NCBI GenBank assembly: GCA_016711405.1
Contig: JADJSZ010000012.1
Span: forward strand, 67,097-131,096
Reading direction: 5' to 3'
From: Candidatus Hadersleviella danica
GTDB taxonomy: Bacteria > Chloroflexota > Anaerolineae > Promineifilales > Promineifilaceae
DNA length: 64,000 bases
Part shown: one piece after another, positions 17,663 through 26,146 of the stretch
How positions within the stretch are numbered: position 1 is the first letter of the stretch
Layout of the letters: each line of letters begins with the position of its first letter
Position numbers and translations under genes: made by a program
The notes under the pieces: generated by a model
The model's database searches: none
What the model was told of the DNA's origin: nothing
What the model saw: the letters and a program-made list of their open reading frames with translations, nothing else

Positions 17663-18446
17663 AAATCACTTTCTCCGCAAATAGCTTCTCGACCAGAGCT
17701 TCGACTTGCTCTTGGACAGTGCCCGTGAGCATTTCCACTTCCCCTTCGCGCACGGGGGGGGTGTAGATGTGGGCCCAGTTGACGCGGCTGGCTTCGCCGG
17801 CGACACCTAAATCGGCCGCATTCCATGTGGGAATTTCGGCGCGATTCGCTTTGCGGATACCCATGAAGGAGGGATAGCGGGGTTCGTTAATCTCTTTGAC
17901 AACGCTGATGACGACGGGCAGTTTGGCGGTGACGACTTGACGGCCGCTTTCAATGAGCCGCTCCACCGTAATCGTATCGCCGCTCACTTCGTTGATGGCG
18001 GCCACATAGGTGAGCGGGGTCCAACCCAATTTGCGGGCCAACATGACGGGGGTCAGGCCGCTGTCGCCATCAATGGCTTGCTTGCCACACACGACGATGG
18101 AGACATCGCCGACTTTTTGCACGGCCGCCGCCAGCACTTTGGCGGTGCTAACGGCATCCCCTTCACTGTACGCTTCGTCGGAGACGAGAACGGCGTTGGT
18201 GCAACCCATGGCCAAGCTGGTGCGCAACGCTTCCACGCTTTCGGCGGGGCCAACTGTCAGGGCAATGACCTCGCTCGCGCCGTGCTTTTCGCTCAGGCGA
18301 ATCCCTTCTTCTATGGTATATTCATCCCATGGATTGACGACATTGGGCTTTCCGCTCCCCGCATCTTCCCAACTGACCACGTTGTTGCTAACCTTAAAGG
18401 TGGCGGTGGTGCTGGGGGTTTGTTTGACGCAAACGACGACTTTCAT
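17661..18446 (-). CDS. etfB: Electron transfer flavoprotein beta subunit
   Basis: AMP-binding subunit of ETF. Signatures: N-terminal MKVVVCVKQTP, EYTIEEGIRLSEKH, the nucleotide loop VVCGKQAIDGDSG and the beta recognition segment IMGIRKANR-type FMGIRKANRAEIP. 261 residues is normal. It is the first gene of the etfBA unit and diverges from trhO across about 250 bp that hold repeats and two palindromes. Confidence 0.95.
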   Translation of the reverse strand: MKVVVCVKQTPSTTATFKVSNNVVSWEDAGSGKPNVVNPWDEYTIEEGIRLSEKHGASEVIALTVGPAESVEALRTSLAMGCTNAVLVSDEAYSEGDAVSTAKVLAAAVQKVGDVSIVVCGKQAIDGDSGLTPVMLARKLGWTPLTYVAAINEVSGDTITVERLIESGRQVVTAKLPVVISVVKEINEPRYPSFMGIRKANRAEIPTWNAADLGVAGEASRVNWAHIYTPPVREGEVEMLTGTVQEQVEALVEKLFAEKVI

Positions 18447-18465
18447 AAAACCTCCGCGCAGGGTA

Positions 18466-18535
18466 TTGGGTTACTGGTTATTGGTTATTCGTAAATGGAT
18501 TGTCAGCCAGTTACAAATAACAAGTAACGAATAAC
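18466..18535. repeat. TTATTGG/TAACGAA heptamer inverted pair
   Basis: GTTACTGGTTATTGGTTATTCG faces AAATAACAAGTAACGAATAAC, period 7, upstream of etfB. Confidence 0.75.
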
Positions 18536-18596
18536 TTTTGTTTTTGTATGGTTTATCTAAAGTTTTTGGCTCCAAATTAGCCATTTTGATTATATG

Positions 18597-18635
18597 CTTA
18601 TCAATTGATAAGTGCAATATGACGCTGTGCGTCAT
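18597..18635. promoter_or_regulatory. Two palindromes in the etfB-trhO divergent promoter region
   Basis: A perfect 16-bp palindrome CTTATCAATTGATAAG (18597-18612) and ATGACGC-TGT-GCGTCAT (18619-18635) sit in an AT-rich, repeat-free stretch between two divergent genes. They look like regulator operators. No regulator is identified. Confidence 0.4.
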
Positions 18636-18699
18636 AAGCTTTTCTGATGTTTAGCCCAGCCATCAACTGCCTTTTAGCCACACGAATCACGAATCACTT

Positions 18700-19608
18700 A
18701 TGTTCTACGTTGCCGCTTTTTATCAGTTTGCTAATTTGGAAGATTACGCCGATTTACGGCCGTCTTTGCTCGCCCTCGGCCGTGAACACGGCCTGTCGGG
18801 AACCATTTTGCTGGCCCAAGAGGGGGTGAATGGAACCATTGCGGGGCCGCAAGCAGGGGTAGAGGCTATGTTGGCTCATCTGCGCCAGCACCCCGCGTTG
18901 GCCAAGCTGGAACACAAAGGGGCTTGGGCGACCGAAAACCCATTCCACCGCTGGAAAGTGAAGCTGAAGCGGGAGATTGTGAGTTTTGGCGTGCCTGCGG
19001 CCGACCCCAGCGAATTGGTGGGCATTTATGTGCCGCCCCAACAGTGGAACCAGCTTATCAACCAGCCCGATGTGGTGGTGGTGGACACGCGCAACGATTA
19101 TGAGGTGGAGTTGGGCACTTTTGCGGGAGCTATCAACCCCGCCACGACGACTTTTCGGGAGTTTCCCGCCTTTGTGCAGGGGCAACTCGACCCCCAGCAA
19201 CACAAGCGGGTGGCCATGTTTTGCACGGGTGGCATTCGCTGTGAAAAGGCGACGGCCTATTTGCGCTTGCTCGGCTTTGAGGAGGTGTATCACCTACAAG
19301 GGGGCATTCTCAAATACTTGGAGGAGGTTGCGCCTGAGGAGAGTTTGTGGGAGGGGGAGTGTTTTGTCTTTGACCAGCGGGTGGCGGTGGACCATCACCT
19401 ACGGCCGGGGGAGTACCATCTCTGTTTTGCGTGCCGTCGGCCGCTGACCCCCGCCGATATGGAATCGGCCGATTACGAAGAGGGGATTAGTTGTCCCCAC
19501 TGTATCCACAGCCTTACCCCGCGCCGCCGCGCCAGCTTGGCCGAGCGGCACAAGCAGATGGGTTTAGCGGCCGTGCGGGCAGAGAAGCATTTGGGGCAAG
19601 TGCAATAA
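18700..19608 (+). CDS. trhO: tRNA uridine(34) hydroxylase, rhodanese domain (TrhO/YceA)
   Basis: Predicted O2-dependent hydroxylase forming 5-hydroxyuridine at tRNA wobble U34. The acylphosphatase-like N-terminal domain shows GTILLAQEGVNGTIAG; the rhodanese domain has VVDTRNDYEVELGTF and the active loop FCTGGIRCEKA. The C-terminal part carries a Cys cluster CFACRRPL...CPHC, as in longer family members. 302 residues. No ribosome site is obvious before ATG 18700. Confidence 0.88.
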   Translation: MFYVAAFYQFANLEDYADLRPSLLALGREHGLSGTILLAQEGVNGTIAGPQAGVEAMLAHLRQHPALAKLEHKGAWATENPFHRWKVKLKREIVSFGVPAADPSELVGIYVPPQQWNQLINQPDVVVVDTRNDYEVELGTFAGAINPATTTFREFPAFVQGQLDPQQHKRVAMFCTGGIRCEKATAYLRLLGFEEVYHLQGGILKYLEEVAPEESLWEGECFVFDQRVAVDHHLRPGEYHLCFACRRPLTPADMESADYEEGISCPHCIHSLTPRRRASLAERHKQMGLAAVRAEKHLGQVQ

Positions 19609-19701
19609 GAGGGGGTTATATGTTACTGGTTATTGGGGTGTCCAATAACCAGTAACTTAGGGCTTATTTTGTGGTTGAAGGGGGAGGGGGGGTGATGAAG
19701 A

Positions 19702-19772
19702 CTGCGGGACCTGGATTCGAACCAAGACTGATGGATTCAGAGTCCACTGTTCTGCCGTTAAACTATCCCGCA
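19702..19772 (-). tRNA. tRNA-Gln (anticodon CTG)
   Basis: Read on the minus strand: acceptor TGCGGGA pairs with TCCCGCA, anticodon stem GTGGA/TCCAT encloses loop CTCTGAA (anticodon CTG), and the T arm has TTCGAAT. The discriminator is G. CCA is not encoded. Confidence 0.92.
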
Positions 19773-19878
19773 TAGACGGCCGCATTTTAGCACAGCCCCT
19801 AGGCACTGTCCAATACTGCCAAAGCCGCAAAGTCGCCTTCTAGCAGAGACGGCCGTTCTAATCCCAGCCGATTATTTT

Positions 19879-19988
19879 GTAACTATTCAGGTCTAAAGCC
19901 TTGGTTCTCAGTTACAAGTTACAAGTTACATGGGCTATGTAACTTGTAACTTGTAACAATTCTCGAAACATTACTCCTGAATAGTTAC
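19879..19988 (+). mobile_element. MITE-like element, family A ends, different interior, with target duplication
   Basis: A 110-bp element with ends GTAACTATTCAGG and CCTGAATAGTTAC, the same as the GATAGAG-type copies, but its interior holds GTTACAA heptamers in inverted orientation. It is flanked by perfect 8-bp direct repeats ATTATTTT (19871-19878 and 19989-19996), direct evidence of insertion. Confidence 0.9.
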
Positions 19989-20104
19989 ATTATTTTACAG
20001 TTGCCTAATACTTTGCGGGCATTTATCCATTATGCTGGGGACATGTCTAACCCAATGGCTGAAGGCGTTGCCCTGCGGCCGTACCCATTTTTAGGAGAAA
20101 CCAG

Positions 20105-20902
20105 ATGGATAACGATGATGAACCAGTCGGCCGTGTCTTAAGCCGCCGCGAAGTATTGAAATTGTTAGGGGCGGCCAGTGCCGCCGCCTTGGTGGGCTGT
20201 ATTCCGGGGCAAGAAACGGCCGCCACTGTAGCACCCCCTACGGCCGCCGCTGTGCCCCTTGCCCCCACAGTGAGCACCCCCACTCTAAACGTCACAACAG
20301 TGGCCGAGGCCATTCCCAACTGTGTGGTGCGCCCCGCCATGACCGAAGGCCCCTATTTCGTAGACACCCAACTCAATCGCTCCGATATTCGCACCGACCC
20401 TGCGAGTGGGGTGATGGCAGACGGCGCACTTTTAGCCCTTACCATGCGTGTCTTGCAGATACGCGACGGGGTTTGCGGGCCACTCGAAGGCGCAGTAGTG
20501 GATATTTGGCATTGCGATGCGGCAGGGGTTTATTCTGGGGTCAGTGATGGTGGGTTTAATACCGTTGGGCAACAATTTTTGCGTGGCTATCAGGAGACAG
20601 ATGCCAACGGTTTGGCTCAATTTACGACCATTTACCCCGGCTGGTATCCGGGGCGGGCGGTGCATATCCATTTTAAAATCCGCAAAGATTCGCTAGAGTT
20701 TACGTCACAACTCTTCTTTGACGACGATTTTTCGGCCAATGTGGTTTATGCGGCCGAACCTTATGCCAGCAAGGGAACCCAAAACACGCTCAACAGCTCA
20801 GATGGCATTTACAGAAGTGGTGGCTCCCAATTGCAGTTGGTCGTTTCGCCCACGGCCGCTGGCTACGCCGCCACCTTTGAGATGGCGATGGATATGGGGT
20901 GA
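20105..20902 (+). CDS. Intradiol ring-cleavage dioxygenase-like protein, Tat lipoprotein
   Basis: A protocatechuate/catechol dioxygenase-fold protein exported in folded form. The N-terminus has a twin-arginine signal SRREVLKLLG (Arg14-15) followed by ALVGC, a lipobox with Cys32. The four non-haem iron(III) ligands are visible: Tyr143 (AGVYSG), Tyr181 (PGWYPG), His187 and His189 (VHIHF). WHCDAAG and GYQETDANG are family motifs. Substrate unknown; extracytoplasmic members exist in several phyla. AGGAG lies 8 bases before ATG 20105. No aromatic-degradation genes are nearby. Confidence 0.85.
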   Translation: MDNDDEPVGRVLSRREVLKLLGAASAAALVGCIPGQETAATVAPPTAAAVPLAPTVSTPTLNVTTVAEAIPNCVVRPAMTEGPYFVDTQLNRSDIRTDPASGVMADGALLALTMRVLQIRDGVCGPLEGAVVDIWHCDAAGVYSGVSDGGFNTVGQQFLRGYQETDANGLAQFTTIYPGWYPGRAVHIHFKIRKDSLEFTSQLFFDDDFSANVVYAAEPYASKGTQNTLNSSDGIYRSGGSQLQLVVSPTAAGYAATFEMAMDMG

Positions 20903-20907
20903 GAGGG

Positions 20908-20964
20908 AAGAGAGGAAGAAGAAGAGAGGATGTTTCTGTAATGCCTCCTCTCTTCTCTCTTCTC
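20908..20964. repeat. AGAGAGGAAG/CTCTCTTCTC hairpin between convergent genes
   Basis: A purine-rich arm (GAGGGAAGAGAGGAAGAAG) faces a pyrimidine-rich arm (CTCCTCTCTTCTCTC) between two convergent genes, perhaps acting as a shared transcript end. Confidence 0.5.
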
Positions 20965-21882
20965 TTATCTCTCTTCTTTACCTATCCCCCGCACCTGCGC
21001 CACATCGGCCGTGATTTGGGCTTGCAGTTCGGCCAAGCCGCTGAACTTTTGTTCGGAGCGCACTCGTTGGATGAACTCAAGGTGGAGGGAGCGGCCGTAT
21101 AAATCCCCCTCAAAATCGAGCAAATGCGCTTCTACACGGTGGTGGAGGCCGTCTACCGTCGGCCGCACGCCGATGTTGGTGGCGGCCAAATAACGCGCCT
21201 CACCGACATGGGCGATGGTGGCATAAACCCCATTGGCGGGCAAAATCTGCTGTGCCCACACATCCAAATTGGCTGTGGGAAAGTTGATGGTACGGCCGCG
21301 CTTATCCCCTTCCACCACCACACCTTCGACCCCATACGGCCGCCCCAACAAGGGCGCCACGGCCGTCACATCCCCTTCGGCCAGCAATTGACGGATGCGC
21401 GTACTGCTCACTCGTTCGTCACCGACCAGCAACACATCGTGCAATTCATGCACGGCGAAGCCACCCAATTGGCGCAGGTAAGCGGCCGTGCCCTCGCGCC
21501 GATACCCCAAGCCAAAATCGCCACTCCACAGCCCCACCATGCCCACATGGTTTTGGAGCATGGCGACAAAGTCGGCCGCCCGCGTCTGGCGCATCGCCTC
21601 ATCAAATGAGTGGGTGATGACAATATCTATGCCCAACGCCGCCAACAAAGCGGCGCGTTCCTCAAGGGTGGAAAGGTAAAGACGGCCGCTCAACTTTTGG
21701 ATGACAGCTTGGGGGTGGGGGAAAAAGGTTAGCACGGCCGTGCGCACCCCATCCGCCCGCGCCGCCGCCACCATGCGCCCTAGCAACTGGGCATGGCCGC
21801 CATGCACACCATCAAACACCCCTACCGCCATGTAAGTGGGTTGGGGGGCAGGCAATTCGGTCAGAGAAGAAACGTGAAGCAT
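20965..21882 (-). CDS. ribF: Bifunctional riboflavin kinase/FAD synthetase
   Basis: Makes FMN then FAD from riboflavin. The N-terminal adenylyltransferase domain has GVFDGVHGGHAQLL and the ISSTRIR-type VSSTRIRQLL. The C-terminal flavokinase domain has GDKRGRTINFPTANL and the VEAHLLDFEGDLYG segment. 305 residues is normal. It is the last gene of nrnA-truB-ribF, a standard bacterial order. Confidence 0.94.
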   Translation of the reverse strand: MLHVSSLTELPAPQPTYMAVGVFDGVHGGHAQLLGRMVAAARADGVRTAVLTFFPHPQAVIQKLSGRLYLSTLEERAALLAALGIDIVITHSFDEAMRQTRAADFVAMLQNHVGMVGLWSGDFGLGYRREGTAAYLRQLGGFAVHELHDVLLVGDERVSSTRIRQLLAEGDVTAVAPLLGRPYGVEGVVVEGDKRGRTINFPTANLDVWAQQILPANGVYATIAHVGEARYLAATNIGVRPTVDGLHHRVEAHLLDFEGDLYGRSLHLEFIQRVRSEQKFSGLAELQAQITADVAQVRGIGKEER

Positions 21883-21886
21883 AAGA

Positions 21887-21962
21887 GTGCTAGGTGTTGA
21901 GTGCTAAGTTCTGAGTGCTGAGTGCTGAGTATTCCGCAATCCGCATTCCCCATTCCGCAATT
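21887..21962. repeat. AGTGCTG and ATTCCGC heptamer arrays
   Basis: GTGCTAG/GTGTTGA/GTGCTAA units, then ATTCCGC, AATCCGC, ATTCCCC, ATTCCGC units ending at the truB stop. Period 7. Confidence 0.8.
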
Positions 21963-22828
21963 TAATCAAACATTTTCTTTGGTCGCCAAATCTCCCCTTC
22001 TCGAGTGGCGAGACCAGCAAAGGGGTGGTTGGGGTTGGTAACACGCACGAGTTCGGCCGTGGGGTGGTGCGGTTGGCAGGGGACGAGTTGCCCCATGAAG
22101 AGGGCTTTGACGGCCGCATCTTCCAGCTCCAGCGCGGGCAGATGGGCGACGGCCGTTTCGGAGGGCAACAAAAATTGGGCGATGTTTTCAGGGGTGAGCG
22201 CATCGAGGGCAACGGCCGTCTCGAGCGAAAATGGACCAACGGCCGTGCGCACCAGCCCCACCAAATGGCCGCCACACCCCAGCACCTCCCCCAAATCGTG
22301 CGCCAGCGAGCGAATATAAGTGCCCGCCGAACAGGCCACGCGCACGGTTAGCAGAGGGACTTCCCAACCCAAAATGGCTAAGTCGTAAATGGTCACGGGG
22401 CGGGCGGGTATCTCGATTGTTTCGCCGCGCCGCGCCATTTTGTAGAGCGGTTGCCCATCTTTTTTGATGGCCGAGTACATGGGCGGCCGTTGCTCAATGG
22501 CCCCCGTAAATTGGCGCAGGGTGATGGCCAGTTGGTCGGCCGTTAGGTCGGCGGGCAGGGGGCGTTCGGCCGTGATTTCCCCCTCGGCATCATAGGTGGC
22601 CGTGCTTTGCCCCAGCCGGATGACCGCCTCGTACTCTTTGCGCTGGCCGACGACATATTCCACAAGGCGCGTGGCACGGCCGAGGCAAACCACCAACACC
22701 CCCGTCGCCAATGGGTCGAGCGTGCCCGAATGCCCCACCCGCTTTTGTCCCGCCACGCGGCGCACTCGCCCCACTACGTCGTGGGAGGTTAGGGTAAGGG
22801 GTTTGTGGATGTTGAGGATACCGTCCAT
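21962..22828 (-). CDS. truB: tRNA pseudouridine(55) synthase
   Basis: Forms pseudouridine 55 in the T loop. MDGILNIHKPLTLTSHDVV starts the domain; the catalytic Asp is in HSGTLDPLATGVL, and later GAIEQRPPMYSAIKKDG and CSAGTYIRSLAHDLG are TruB signatures. The start is ATG 22828 (288 residues). The frame is open to 22999, but the extra 57 residues are translated GAGCAGAGG-type repeats and would overlap nrnA. Family-specific PUA-like C-terminus is short. Confidence 0.93.
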   Translation of the reverse strand: MDGILNIHKPLTLTSHDVVGRVRRVAGQKRVGHSGTLDPLATGVLVVCLGRATRLVEYVVGQRKEYEAVIRLGQSTATYDAEGEITAERPLPADLTADQLAITLRQFTGAIEQRPPMYSAIKKDGQPLYKMARRGETIEIPARPVTIYDLAILGWEVPLLTVRVACSAGTYIRSLAHDLGEVLGCGGHLVGLVRTAVGPFSLETAVALDALTPENIAQFLLPSETAVAHLPALELEDAAVKALFMGQLVPCQPHHPTAELVRVTNPNHPFAGLATREGEIWRPKKMFD

Positions 22829-22926
22829 AAGGAGAGGGGGAGAGTAAAGGAGGAAGAGAGGGGGAGCAGAGGTGCGGAGGAGCAGAGGAGCAGAGGAGAT
22901 GCTGACTAGCTGAAATGCTGACTGGC
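22829..22926. repeat. GCAGAGGA octamer and GCTGACTG arrays between nrnA and truB
   Basis: GGAGCAGA/GGAGCAGA units with an 8-bp period (22862-22895), then GCTGACTAGCTGAAATGCTGACTGGCTGAC. The last units overlap the nrnA stop region. Confidence 0.75.
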
Positions 22927-23895
22927 TGACAGGCTTCTTTTCGCCTTGGCCACGATTTCGGGGACGAGTTCGTGTAGGCGGCGGCCTTGGACGGAGCATC
23001 CTGCGGCTTGGCGGTGGCCGCCTCCGCCGTATTCACTAGCCAGCCCCGAAACGTCTACAGGCGGCCGTGAACGAAAGCTGACGTTAATCCGCCCTTCGTG
23101 TTTTTCGGTGAAGACAATGCTCATGGCCGCTTCATCCACATCGGCCAACAAGTTGCCCAGCCCCATGCTACTGTTCAAATCTTCGCCGATGCGGTTTTGG
23201 TCGCTCATTTTCATCACTGTCCACATCACGCCTTCCTCTAACTGCATATTATTTAGCCCCAGCCGCCACAGTTGCAGGGTTCGTGCCGATTTTAACACAA
23301 GCGCTTGGGTGGTGATTTCGGGCAAATCTGCGCCTAAATCAACCAAGCGGCTGGCCACGCGCAGGGTTTCCCCTGTCACACCCGCCACGCGAAAGCCCAA
23401 GGTGTCGGTGACAAGACCCGTTAGCAAGCTGGTGGCTATGTCGCGGGTGAGGGTAACGCCCAATTGGGGGAGCAGGTTGGTGAGAATCTCGGCCGTGGAA
23501 GTCGCTCGCCCATCCACCAAATTGACAGTGCCAAACAAGTTATTGGTCACATGGTGGTCTATGTTGATGATGGGCGGGTGGGGGTGGGGCATCCTGAGAT
23601 AAATATCCCCCATGCGCGTCTCATCGCCACAGTCTACGGCGATGAGCAAGTTGTAGGGACGGCCGAGTATATGTGGGTCGCTCGTCAATTGGTCGAGCAG
23701 AGGTAGGTAGCCCAAACGCCTGTCGGGGCCATCATCACAGGCCATGGTGAAGGTTTTGCCCAACTGTTGCAGGGCTTGCCCCACGGCCGTTAGCGAGCCG
23801 AGCGCATCCCCATCTGGGCTGGTGTGCGTTGCCACCAACACCCGCTGGGCTGGCTCCAGCAAGGTGCGAATCGCAGAAATCGTTTCGTCGTTCAT
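22906..23895 (-). CDS. nrnA: DHH-family phosphoesterase (NrnA-like nanoRNase/pAp phosphatase)
   Basis: Predicted to degrade short RNA (nanoRNA) and pAp. DHH motifs in order: ATHTSPDGDALGS (metal Asp), IAVDCGDETRMG, the diagnostic INIDHHVTNN, and the DHHA1 domain with GGGGHRQAAGC at the end. The start is set at ATG 23895 (329 residues); the frame open to 24081 translates a mobile repeat. Gene order nrnA-truB-ribF agrees with the assignment. Confidence 0.9.
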   Translation of the reverse strand: MNDETISAIRTLLEPAQRVLVATHTSPDGDALGSLTAVGQALQQLGKTFTMACDDGPDRRLGYLPLLDQLTSDPHILGRPYNLLIAVDCGDETRMGDIYLRMPHPHPPIINIDHHVTNNLFGTVNLVDGRATSTAEILTNLLPQLGVTLTRDIATSLLTGLVTDTLGFRVAGVTGETLRVASRLVDLGADLPEITTQALVLKSARTLQLWRLGLNNMQLEEGVMWTVMKMSDQNRIGEDLNSSMGLGNLLADVDEAAMSIVFTEKHEGRINVSFRSRPPVDVSGLASEYGGGGHRQAAGCSVQGRRLHELVPEIVAKAKRSLSASQHFS

Positions 23896-23896
23896 A

Positions 23897-24113
23897 ATCA
23901 AATTTTTATTGCAAGGCGCAAAGATGCCAAGACGCAAAGGGTGTGTGGTGTACGAACAAGTTGTTAGAAGATTTGGCGCACAGGGGCGCAAGGGCGCAGG
24001 AAGCGCAGAGGGTTTTTTCTGGCAAACTTCCTCTGCGTCCTTGCACCCCAAAAAGATTCTAATTACAAGTTGTTCGTACACCCAAGGGTTTGTGGTGAAC
24101 TAACTCTCGAGGT
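23897..24113 (-). mobile_element. Nested MITE-like elements (CTCTCGAGGT end; GGTGTACGAACAA element inside)
   Basis: Inner element 23947-24082 has inverted ends GGTGTACGAACAAGTTGT and ACAAGTTGTTCGTACACC. It is flanked (minus strand) by ACAAACCCTT and ACACACCCTT, a 10-bp near-perfect duplication. The outer sequence (ACCTCGAGAG end at 24104-24113, TTTGCG octamers and ATAAAAATT at 23897-23945) resembles the element at 52851-52944. Confidence 0.6.
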
Positions 24114-24128
24114 CAGACTCTCTCTTTT

Positions 24129-25103
24129 CTATTTGTAGCCATTGGGATGCGCCTGATGCCACGCCCATGCACTGGCGACAATTTGGCGCAGGTCGTAGCG
24201 GGGTTCCCAGCCCAATTCACGCATGACTTTTTCGTTACCCGCAATAAGGGAAGCCGGGTCGCCGGGGCGACGGGGGCCAAATTCGAGCGGGATGGGGTGG
24301 CCTGTCACTTCACGTACCATTTGGACAATCTCGAGGTTGCTGTAGCCCGTGCCCGTGCCAAGGTTGTAGGTCAGGCTGTGCCCCTCATCGAGCTTGTTTA
24401 GGGCGCGGATGTGCGCTTCGGCTAAATCGAGGACATGGACATAGTCGCGCACGCAGGTGCCATCGGCCGTGTCGTAATCATTCCCAAACAGGGTGATTTT
24501 TTCGCGCTGGCCAAGGGCCACTTGCAGAACAATGGGAATGAGGTGGCTTTCGGGGGTGTGGTCTTCGCCCAGTTCGGCCGTGGCCCCACACGCATTAAAA
24601 TAGCGAAAAGCGGCGTATTTAATGCCCTTGGTCACATCCAGCCAGTGCAAAATCTGCTCCAGTATGTATTTGCCTTGGCCATAGGGGCTGGAGGGAGCCA
24701 ACGGCTCCTCCTCCGTGATGGGCAGGGTTTGCGGTTCGCCAAATAAGTTGGCCGTGGAAGAGAGCACGAATTTTTGGACACCGTGGGCAAGGGCGCTCTC
24801 GAACAGGTTCAGGCCGTTGCGAACGTTGTCGCCAATGTATTTGAAAGGGAGTTGCATGGATTCGCCGACGAGGGTGTAGCTGGCGAAATGCATCACGGCC
24901 GTTGGCTTATGTTCCGCCATGACCGCCTCCACCTGCTCCCGATTGGCCAAATCGCCCACGACCAGCGTGGCGCGGGGATGAACAGCCTCGGCGTGGCCTT
25001 GGTAGAGGTTGTCGAACACGACCACCTCATGCCCCGCTTCGGCCAACTGCCATGTGACAACGCTCCCAATATAACCGGCTCCCCCAGTGACTAGAACTTT
25101 CAT
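24129..25103 (-). CDS. galE: UDP-glucose 4-epimerase
   Basis: Interconverts UDP-glucose and UDP-galactose using bound NAD. The Rossmann start MKVLVTGGAGYIGS, the Ser of SSTANLFGEP, the YGQGK catalytic Tyr-Lys pair, FRYFNACGA and the GTGTGYSNLEIV segment match GalE closely. 324 residues is normal. It stands alone between repeat regions and may supply surface-glycan precursors for the glycosyltransferases in the window. Confidence 0.93.
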   Translation of the reverse strand: MKVLVTGGAGYIGSVVTWQLAEAGHEVVVFDNLYQGHAEAVHPRATLVVGDLANREQVEAVMAEHKPTAVMHFASYTLVGESMQLPFKYIGDNVRNGLNLFESALAHGVQKFVLSSTANLFGEPQTLPITEEEPLAPSSPYGQGKYILEQILHWLDVTKGIKYAAFRYFNACGATAELGEDHTPESHLIPIVLQVALGQREKITLFGNDYDTADGTCVRDYVHVLDLAEAHIRALNKLDEGHSLTYNLGTGTGYSNLEIVQMVREVTGHPIPLEFGPRRPGDPASLIAGNEKVMRELGWEPRYDLRQIVASAWAWHQAHPNGYK

Positions 25104-25105
25104 GT

Positions 25106-25262
25106 AAACCTCTTTTCAATTAACAATTAACAATTAATAATGAGTAATGAGTAATGAGTAAATGATGTAGCTGGTAAGAGTAGCTACACATGGCTGTCAA
25201 TGGCAAATGACGAAGTACGAAGTACGAATGACGAATGGCAAATGACGAATGACCGATAACGA
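25106..25262. repeat. Heptamer arrays CAATTAA, TAATGAG and AATGACG/AAGTACG
   Basis: CAATTAA units (25118-25138), TAATGAG units (25138-25160), then from 25199 nine consecutive 7-base units: AATGGCA, AATGACG, AAGTACG, AAGTACG, AATGACG, AATGGCA, AATGACG, AATGACC, GATAACG. The word changes while the register is kept. Confidence 0.9.
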
Positions 25263-25263
25263 A

Positions 25264-26130
25264 TCAACCCACCCCTGCGACTGTATCCACGAACCCTTGC
25301 TCGAGGCGGGAAAGGGCACGGCCGGGGCGAGTGATGAGCACCATGTCCCAACCAAAATAAAAATCGAGCACATCCAGCGGCACCAGCCCTGTGGCGATGG
25401 CCACGCGGCGGGGCATAAACGTAATGTGGTCGGCTTGTTGGCTCATGGGCAGGGCGGTGGCGAGGGGAATGCGGATGATGGGTTGGGGCACGGCCGCTAA
25501 ATCGCGCAGACTTTTGATATAGGCCTCAAAAGCGGAACCCCAGCGGGGCAAGACGAGGCGCGAATCCCACAGGTGGGCGAGGGGAATTTGGCTTTGGCTG
25601 GCCAAGGGGTGGTGGGTGGGGGCGGCGGCCACCAAATCATCGTGCAGGCGGAGCAAAATATCGGCTTGGCGAATGAGGTGGGGGAAGACGGCCGTAAATG
25701 TTAAATCCAACACCCCATCCAACAATTGTTGCACGAGATTAATGGAGTGGCTCGTTTCTAAAAACAGCTCGGCTTGGGGGAAGCGTTGGCTAAACAGGTT
25801 GACCACTTGGGGCATGAGATAGGTGGAGACGGAGACGGGGCAACCGACGGAAAGACGGCCGACCATGCCCGATTGGGCGATGCGGACGGCCTCGGCCGCC
25901 GCCTCCAACACCCCCACCACTCGTTCGGCATAGGGCAAAAAGGTCTCGCCAATAATGGTCAGGCGAATGGGGCGGGTGTCGCGGGTGAACAGCTCCCCGT
26001 TGAGCGATTGCTCCAAGTGCTGGATGCGGGCACTGAGCGAGGGCTGGGTGAGGTTCAGGCGTTCGGCCGCACGGGTAAAGCTCCCTTCCCGTACCACGGC
26101 CAAAAATGCTTCTAAATGGCGTATTTCCAT
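25264..26130 (-). CDS. LysR-family transcriptional regulator
   Basis: DNA-binding regulator with the N-terminal winged helix MEIRHLEAFLAVVREGSFTRAAERLNLTQPSLSARIQHLE, then a periplasmic-binding-like effector domain (about 90-288). 288 residues is normal. LysR proteins often control a divergent neighbour, but here the upstream gene is on the same strand and ends only 16 bp away, so the target is not evident. The effector is unknown. Confidence 0.92.
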   Translation of the reverse strand: MEIRHLEAFLAVVREGSFTRAAERLNLTQPSLSARIQHLEQSLNGELFTRDTRPIRLTIIGETFLPYAERVVGVLEAAAEAVRIAQSGMVGRLSVGCPVSVSTYLMPQVVNLFSQRFPQAELFLETSHSINLVQQLLDGVLDLTFTAVFPHLIRQADILLRLHDDLVAAAPTHHPLASQSQIPLAHLWDSRLVLPRWGSAFEAYIKSLRDLAAVPQPIIRIPLATALPMSQQADHITFMPRRVAIATGLVPLDVLDFYFGWDMVLITRPGRALSRLEQGFVDTVAGVG

Positions 26131-26146
26131 GTTGGGGGTGGGAGGG

